A DNA stretch of 64,000 bases from Symsagittifera roscoffensis (lineage: Eukaryota > Xenacoelomorpha > Acoela > Convolutidae): NCBI RefSeq assembly GCF_963678635.1, contig NC_087070.1, positions 30,468,390-30,532,389 on the forward strand, read 5' to 3'. Shown in pieces: positions 56,509-64,000 of the stretch. The notes beneath the pieces are model-generated. The model worked only from the letters and a program-made list of their open reading frames with translations. It did not search any database and had not been told where the DNA came from. Made by a program: the position numbers and the translations under genes. Numbering within the stretch: position 1 is the stretch's first letter; the number at the start of each line of letters is the position of its first letter.

Positions 56509-59500
56509 CAAAAACTACTCTTTCAAATCTGATATTTTGGTTTCAATGGAGTTAATGGGTAGTGGTAAGCTTCTCGGTATTAGCGGCTACTCGAAAAATT
56601 TTTTACACAAAAATTTTCGGCGTCGGAAAAGTGCTTTTTTTAATTTACTTTTTGACAATTTTTTTTAAAAGCCTTTGAAATTTCTCAAAAACTACGTTCC
56701 CATATCTTGGGTTCAGATTTTGGGTTCAATTCAAAGTTGGGTTGTGGGAAGCTGCTTTGCATTCGCGAATACGCCCAATTTATTGACACAAAAATACGGC
56801 CATCGGAAAATTAAATCTTTAATCTTTAGACCGTCCTTTGAAACTTTTTGACTTTTCTCGAACTACCATCCCAAATATATTCTCCATGGTTCAATCGGTA
56901 TTACAGACTACATGATTTTTTTCTGCATACTTGCTAAGCCCAATTTTTTTTTACACAAAGCTATGATCCTCAAAAAAAAATTTTAACTCAAAGCTATGAT
57001 TCTCAAAAATGATTTTTGATTTGTTGACCGTTTTTTGGAAACTGAATTTTCCCGTGCCAAATTTTGACTTTCCGGATACTTTTGCATTATCCCGCCGAGT
57101 TTTGACTTTTTGACTGATTTTTTGAAACTTTTTGATTTTTTTTCGAAAATTACCATGCCCATTCTCAGGTTAAGTGGTCAGTCGGGAACACGGTTTGGTG
57201 ATCTTCTCTGCTGAAGCTGCCTTGGCATACTTTTAACCAGAAAAGGTTATGGATTTCGGAAAGTGAAGTTTTTGAACTTTTGACCGTTTTTATTGACAAA
57301 GTTTTTCGACTTTTCTTTACAACTGAACCAGCAAATTTGAGATGAAAGGTTCAATCGAAACATCCGATTGCGAGATTTTTTTCTACAAAAGCTACAACTG
57401 CTTAAATTTTGGGCGGCTAACTATATTTTATCTTCGCCTCTTTGATGCGTAACATATGATTATGTTTGATTATATATGCTAAGTGTTATTACACCGATGT
57501 GATAAGCATTTTTAAATGAAATTAATGAAATTACAGCTGTAATGAAAGCTTAGATGTTACAGCAGTGCTGTTACGTACTTATGTTTTTGTTCCGACCGCT
57601 CCACGAAGTTTTTTCCAGTCAGCCATAGCGCCTCTAAAAGGTCATAGTGTGTCGAGTGGGATATCATATTGAAGCTCTTTCAGCCGTGTTTTTCTTTATG
57701 AAATCGAAAAAGTTTCCTTCGAGAAATCAAAAGTCGAGAAAAACTGGTCTGAATATTTTTCAGTTTTCAGACTAAGCTCGACATTATAATTTTGTTTTTT
57801 GTACCTCATTCAATTGTTTTTTTTTTAAATGTTACCGAATATTGTGACCACATGCGTGGTGATTTCAAAAGGTCGGATCGTTCTGAACTACTTAAACTGC
57901 AACCAGGTGTTCTTGTTCAGATTAAAGGCATCTCTGTATCTGATTGGTAACTTTCTCGAAACCGCCTTGGTTAAATTAACCAATACGCGTGTATGAATTA
58001 AGTGTGTCAGAGATTTGTGCGGTGGTCTGTTGCAACCTCTCTCGTTGATTAAATCAAGATCATGAAATGAAGTTGTATTAAACACAATGTTTTTTTTTAA
58101 AAAACCATTGGTATGTTGTTGTATTGCATGTAGTATAGCTTCGCCGGTGTTTGGATCCTACTTCGAAACTTCTAGTGAAATTCTTGCATAATTTATCATG
58201 ATTTCAATCTTTATCCGAGTTTGAAAAAATTAAAGCCCGCTTTTCTCGCGACTCGTGTTTTTTCGTGAACGTCTCTCAGCCCTATTTTTTTTCATTTGCG
58301 AGAGTACTCGGAACTTGATTGTCCCACCGCAAATAACTTTTTTAACAAATCTGTTAGAAATACGTGCAGTAACTTTCACGTGCAGGCTGACATGCTCAAT
58401 TTCCGGAAAATTCAAATAAAGTTAGCGAATCTATTTTAGCTTGTAGTTAATTTTTCCTAATAGAGTTATAGGAAAATATTTATGTTTTTATCGGGTTTGT
58501 GGCTCTTTTCTACCCTTGCGATAAGCAAGGGTATTGCTATTGGGTACGATTCTTTTTTACCTGTAAATAACTTTGTTTAAAGAATGGTCAAAATTAGAAA
58601 TGGTAAAATTAGAAATGGTAAAATTTAGGTTCAGTGCTTATTGAATTCATATTTCTCTGCATATCAGGCTCACTTGGTCTGGAAGTAACGAATGCGGCTG
58701 CGACGGCAAAGATTCTGGGCTCGAATCTGAGAGGACCTATTTGTTTTTCATGCTTTTAGTGTTCTGATTAGTTCTGCTATTTGTAATTTTTTAACCTTGA
58801 TTTCGTATTTTTTTCGCTTAAAAAAATTTTTTCTGCCCGAATGATTTCAGTCTATTTTTTATCGGCTTAGTGACCTAATTTCGATTCATTTCAATGGAAT
58901 CATTTTTTTAATGCTCAACTCTGGATCGCACAAAATGCTTAGTTTCATTAGAAATTATAATTCAAGACAACAATTTTTTCTTCGTGTTTTTTTCCGGCTT
59001 GATAGGTTTCGGCCTATTTTTCAAAAATAGCCTAATTCTTTTTGAAAGTCCTTTTTTTTGTCATTTTCAATTTTGTCGTTTTTTTTGCGTTGTATCGCAA
59101 GTGGTGCAAAACTAAGCTTCGCCTCTTTGTGCTAATTTTCGTGGGCTCAATTTCCGTTTTTTTTGTTGTTTTCAAATGCCGTTTGTATTATCCTTAGCAT
59201 AGTTATTTCTTGGTTCAAAAGCATGCGTTTTTTTATGATTTAAACAATTGTCCCTTTAATTGAAAGTTGTAGAGCTCTTATTTCGAATAATTCGATTGTA
59301 CAGCTCTGAATTTAAACAATTGTCCCTTCAATTGAAAGTTGTTCTGTAATTTGTTAATTGTACAGCTCTGATTTAGAATAATTAAATTTTGAATTATTCA
59401 ATTTTTTCGATTTGGTCTCAGTCTGAAGGGAGTAGTTGACCCAAGTTTTGTCGACTTAGTTGCCGCTTAGTACGTCATTTCCACAGCTATTTTTAGGTCT

Positions 59501-62500
59501 ATTATTTTAAATATCATCAAACATGAGCAATTTTTGTAAATGCATATATTATTTTAATTTTTACGTTTGCGATTAGCAAGCGTCATCAAATCGAAATGAA
59601 GACTTTTTTCGGGATAACAACTAGTTGAACAAAATCAGTTGAATCACTTATGATGCTGCTATGCAGCTGACATGCTCAAATAAAAGTGAAAGCTTATTTC
59701 ATAAAAATTCAAAATCAGCTACTGGGTGGATACTAGTTACAACAAGTAATTACTGGGGTGACTTGAAACTTCCAATTTTTTTTCAAATCAATTTTTTTTC
59801 GGCTCAACTGGTGCCTGCTTGGCGCCTTGTTTCGGCCTTTTTTCCGCTTAGTAAGGTTTGTTAAGTTGCTAATTTGAACTCAAAATGTCTTGCTTGGCGT
59901 GTTTGCTCAGAATTCCTGTTAGATAAAAAGAAGTATTATAAAAATGGTTAATAAAAACATATGTATGGGATTAGGTTTTGTCAAAAATTTAGTTTTTTTT
60001 ATTCAAAAACCCTTCGATTCAAAAACCCTTTTCAATGAGGAGTATTCATATAAAGACTGCCTACACCCTTGTGTGCCTGCATACTCACCTGGTCTTTTTT
60101 GCTTTACCCATTTGTCTGCAGCATTCGAAATGGTCTGTTGGGGGATCTTTGATCGATGTTTTTGACTTTTTTCGTGTTCTCAAAAACTAAACTACCAAAT
60201 CTGAGATTCTTGTTTCATTGATTAGTGTGGAATTGAAAAACTCTGCTCCATAAGCGCCTACGCTCAAACTTTTTAAACACTAAATTAGGGTGCTCAAAAT
60301 AATGAAATTTTTGATGTTTTGACCGTTTTTTGGATCGTGTTGACTTTTCTCGAAAACTAACTTCCAAAACATGATGTTGTGGATTCAATAGAGAGAACGG
60401 GTAGTGAGAAGCTCCCATGCATTAACGGTGCTCCCAATTTTTTTACACAAAAAGGTTATCGTCCTCGAAGTTTTTCTGCGGAAGCAGCTGAGCCCAATTT
60501 TTTTAAACGAAAAGCTATGTTTCTCTTAATTATCAGCTATCTGATCTGTTGACAATTTTTGACTTTTCTCGATAACTCTCCTGGCAAATTTAATACCATA
60601 GGTTCAATTTTCACAACATGTTGCTGAAAACTTACCTTTATAATTTGGTACGCTCAGTTAGAAAATTGGCCTTTAAAGAAGTGGAAGTTTTGAAACTGAC
60701 CCTTTTTGAAGTTTTTTTGACTGTACTCGAAACTTACCGTGCCAATTCTCAGGTTAAAGAAACCTGATGTTGGGAATCTTCTCTAATCTATCGGTCGCTT
60801 TTAGCAAAAAAATGTTAGGGATTTCGAAAAGTCCAGTTTTTGAAATTTGACCGTTTGCAGAAGCGGCTACTCCTGATTGTTTTGTAAGAGAAGTGTTATG
60901 ACTTCGGGAAAATTCCAAAATTTAAAATTTTTAAAATACCTAAAATCTAAAAATAAAATCTACTTATTTTAGTAGACAAAGAACTAAGGTTTTGCGCTAA
61001 ATCCAATTTTTGCATTTCGTACTGCAATTTCAAATAAGAAATTCAATAAATGCATTTCGTTCTGCAATTTCAGATAACAAATTCATTAAACGCGAAAATG
61101 TACCTCCAGCTTTAGTTTGGCTCTAGCTGTTCTTCATCGAGACATTTTTTGGTTCACTTAGTTTATTTCTACTCTGCTAAAGTAGTTTCTTTCAACGAAT
61201 CCTACTTTTGGATATTCGCCAAACAATAACCGAATAATTAGTCTGTCTTGTCGGAGATATATCATCTTTCTTTCTTATATTACCCGAAATTCTCACTGCT
61301 GTTTCTTTTGATTGCATTAATTTCTGACCTGCGGTTTTACACCCAGTGGTTAAAAGAAAGCTTGGTGTTGTTAGTTGTCTTCATTTCTTTTTCTTACATC
61401 CTACGATGTTTTGTTGAAGTACCAAAGATCTTCAGAGCAAAGTTGCCGAACCTTGAGTCTACCATCGATCATTAGGGAAAATTTGCTCAAAAAGGCGGAT
61501 GAAGTAAAAACAGCTGAAGCCTTTTATCCCGAATGCATGTTATGTGGTGGAACTGGCCTTGGTTAGAAACTTTTTACTTGCTTAAAATGTTGCCGATCCG
61601 TGTATTTGAAATGTGTTGGATTAACACCACAGACTTGTGGTTCGTTTAACAATGGTTTTTTTTGTCCTGGTCTTGCGTGGAATGTGCCTCGGTCTTTTAT
61701 GATTATTTTTACGGCAACTTTTGTGATTTTTTTGTAGTATCAAAGGCGTCTGACAAAGGTTGTAACTCAAGAAACCGGTGTCGAGAAAGTCATAGAAAAT
61801 CAAATAGAAAACGATTCAGTGCTCGAGAAAAATGAAAAGCAAAGTGGCGCAGAGAAAAAGCCTGCTTTCAGTGAGTTTTCACGACGAAAGTCTGCTGCAA
61901 ATTGATTCAGGAAGTCAAGTGCTGCATCAACGTTAGAGCGAAGTGGAAAGAAAAGAAAATTAGGCTAAACTCGGCGAACCAAAGCAGCTAAGACTGAGCT
62001 CATATAAAAAGGAAATGATAAGCCCAGCAAAGGTTTCTCGGCCGGTAAATAAATAGCTACTGACGAGGAGGCTTTCATATTTCAGTAAAGTTAATTCTGG
62101 AGTAACCTATGAGGCTTTTTTGACCATTGCAAAAATAAGGGAGTAAATCACTGAGCAGATCAAATAATATCGAAAACTCAGGTGCTACTGCTTTACACTG
62201 TTTTCTTAAAGACTCAAAAGATAAGATTGAAACCAGTAATTTATGTCCCGAAAGAGTTGTTCACCGACAGTTCAGACTCAATAAAGATGCGAAAGTAGGG
62301 TTGATTTTTTTATTGACTAAAAAGCACTCACATGATTATGTCAAGTAATGTCTGTGGAATCTCAGATCTCCCCGGAAAAAGTTTTCGCATGTACGGAATC
62401 TCACTAAATCATTTGAGCTGAATTTGTTCTTTCGCCGAGACATGGATTTTAGATGAGGAAATTGGGAAATCCCTTTTACTTGGCTCTACCTCAAAAACTA

Positions 62501-64000
62501 GGTTCGTCAGTGATTATAGGCATGATATAGGAGGAATTGATTTTTTTCTGATTTACTACACGAAGTAACAAGTAGCCAAGATTGGGAATTGAATAGAATG
62601 TCTTTTATTGGAAAGTAGGGTAGGGAGAGATTCGATTATCATTTGTCTCCTGCATCGATCTCCGCCGACTTCTTCTTAGCTCTTTTGTCGGAACTTCTTA
62701 ATCTAATAACGCATTATCGCTCTTGTTTTGAATGAAATAATTTTTTGGGTAATTTGAAAATTCACTTGAACAATTCTTATGATTGCCAATTTCTTCAAAG
62801 CCATGTTCTCTCCTCCACTCATCGCCGTTGAGATGAACTTGCTCAAATTAGTCTTACCCATATTGTAGCTGGTGATTGTAATCTCAGTTATCACTGCCCT
62901 CTGTTGTTTTCTACGAAAATCGGAAAGACATTGATGTCAATCAGCTTTTCGTGGAGACGAAAACGTTCTGGTTTCGCCAATACACTGGAAATGGAACTGG
63001 AGTCATGTTTTAATTCTAGGATTCGGGAACACGCATTGAAAAGCAGAGACAAGACAATGTGTATTCACTACCATTTTTCAGTGACGCCAAGCTGTTCTAC
63101 AAATCAATAAAGCATGAGACCAAGAAACACCACAATAGCGTTATGCCCACGTCCAGCTCGAAAAATTCATTTGCTTTGCCGTAGTTTTTTCCCACCTTGA
63201 AGGGGACGGTATTTGTAACCCTCCGACCGAGTTCGAAGTGTGATTCGAACACACGACCTCCTTGTTATGCGTCGCGAACGCTCTTAGTGTTTTTTTTTAA
63301 TCAAAGATGGTGGAAATTGAAATAACTTCAAGTAGATAGTTTTTGTTTATTTTTAATTGGAAAGTTTGATATAGAAAAAAAAACTTTTTTTTTCGGCTTC
63401 CTTAGTTAACTAAGATGAAGACGATTTATCTATCAGGGAAAGAACTAAGATACGAGCTGCTCAGCTCATCACGGAAAACCGCTGTTGTGTCCCTGCTTTC
63501 GCACTACATGCAATTTTTTCGGTTGTTTTGCACAGCCGGATTATGATGGGCCTCGGTCATCCGACTTTTCGTTTGAGAGGCGGAGACGTAACCACTTCAC
63601 CGCCGGTCCCTATTTTTTTCGAGTCTTTGTTTCTTAAGTTTTGTACTGTAGACAATTTTCTGAACACTGGGCGTTTATTGAAATAATTTTTATTACTTCG
63701 ATTTGATTTATGGAAAAACCTTTGTCTTCAATCATTTCTTTCATACCTGTAGTTTGACTATTACTTGAGGATAGAGATTGATGGAAGTTTGCTAACTCTT
63801 TTAGATTGTTGACGAATTTTTTATGCACTCATACTGTAGCAAGGAATGCGAAGCTGGGTTCGTATCTGAATTAAAATAGAAACGATCATTAATAGCATGG
63901 GTTCAATTCAGATTACAATGACATTTCATCGTGATGTGGCAATATGAGTAGTGTGGGAGGTGCAATGGAAGGAGGCAAAGATTCGTCTAGCACCACACTG
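56509..64000. repeat. Segmental duplication, copy 2 (runs off window)
   Basis: Copy of 43,743-51,203. It begins abruptly at a CAAAAACTACTC block 60 bp after a MITE. It carries a 24-bp segment near 62,670 that copy 1 lacks. The right end is cut by the window edge inside GCC2-like exon 1, so the SNAP-25 gene may be repeated beyond it. Confidence 0.9.
63944..64000 (+). CDS. GCC2-like golgin, exon 1 (copy 2, cut by window end)
   Basis: First 19 codons of the same exon, with one replacement relative to copy 1 (Gly4 to Val). It runs off the window. If the remaining exons follow, this is the functional copy. Confidence 0.5.
   Translation, partial: MSSVGGAMEGGKDSSSTTL

Overview
The window is animal nuclear DNA, AT-rich and repeat-dense. 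It holds a handful of conserved host genes with spliceosomal introns: an HP1-family chromobox gene, a ZCCHC4-type rRNA methyltransferase, a SNAP-25-family SNARE and the first exon of a GCC2-like golgin. Transposons typical of invertebrates surround them: Penelope-like elements (PLEs), a Jockey/CR1-type LINE with a 2A-like motif, a Ty1/copia fossil, a Mutator-like element, MITEs and tRNA-related SINEs. There is no rRNA, no convincing functional tRNA and no bacterial-style gene. I cannot name the species. AG acceptors within 6 to 9 nt of three start codons hint at spliced-leader trans-splicing, which would narrow the candidates to certain invertebrate groups.

Layout. (1) 0.2-11.7 kb is a PLE mosaic. 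A composite unit of about 4 kb (minus-strand PLE RT end plus plus-strand PLE front) is present twice in tandem. The second copy runs into a nearly full plus-strand PLE (about 6.6-10.6 kb) with an upstream ORF, an RT, a C-terminal GIY-YIG and flanking repeats carrying hammerhead-like cores. A further minus-strand PLE fragment abuts it tail to tail. The RTs carry a PHD-type zinc finger between RT motifs B and C. (2) 11.8-18.7 kb is a minus-strand copia fossil with short LTRs, interrupted by a nearly intact plus-strand LINE (about 12.32-16.44 kb). (3) 18.7-19.1 kb is a long imperfect palindrome just upstream of HP1. (4) 19.15-27.2 kb is HP1: exon 1 (chromodomain), a 7.4 kb intron with a MITE and a FLYWCH/MULE transposase, and exon 2 (chromoshadow domain). 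(5) 28.27-36.65 kb is a minisatellite of about 77 units of 109 bp, apparently derived from the 2A-like/PHD part of a LINE ORF1. (6) 38.41-40.01 kb is ZCCHC4, in one coding exon. (7) 40.27-44.57 kb is a MITE followed by three tandem 1.32 kb repeats. (8) 43.74-51.2 kb and 56.51-64.0 kb are two copies of a large direct duplication (spacing about 12.77 kb) carrying a decayed LINE, tRNA-like SINEs and GCC2-like exon 1. The SNAP-25 gene (52-55 kb, minus) lies between them.

The host genes share no pathway: HP1 acts in heterochromatin, ZCCHC4 in rRNA modification, SNAP-25 in membrane fusion and the golgin in vesicle tethering. The most unusual signals are the PHD-in-RT PLE architecture, the minisatellite grown from a 2A/PHD coding segment, the HP1 chromodomain with Leu at a cage position, and the recent duplication whose breakpoint lies inside a tandem repeat. 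All calls come from reading the sequence; no database search was made, and splice sites are predictions.
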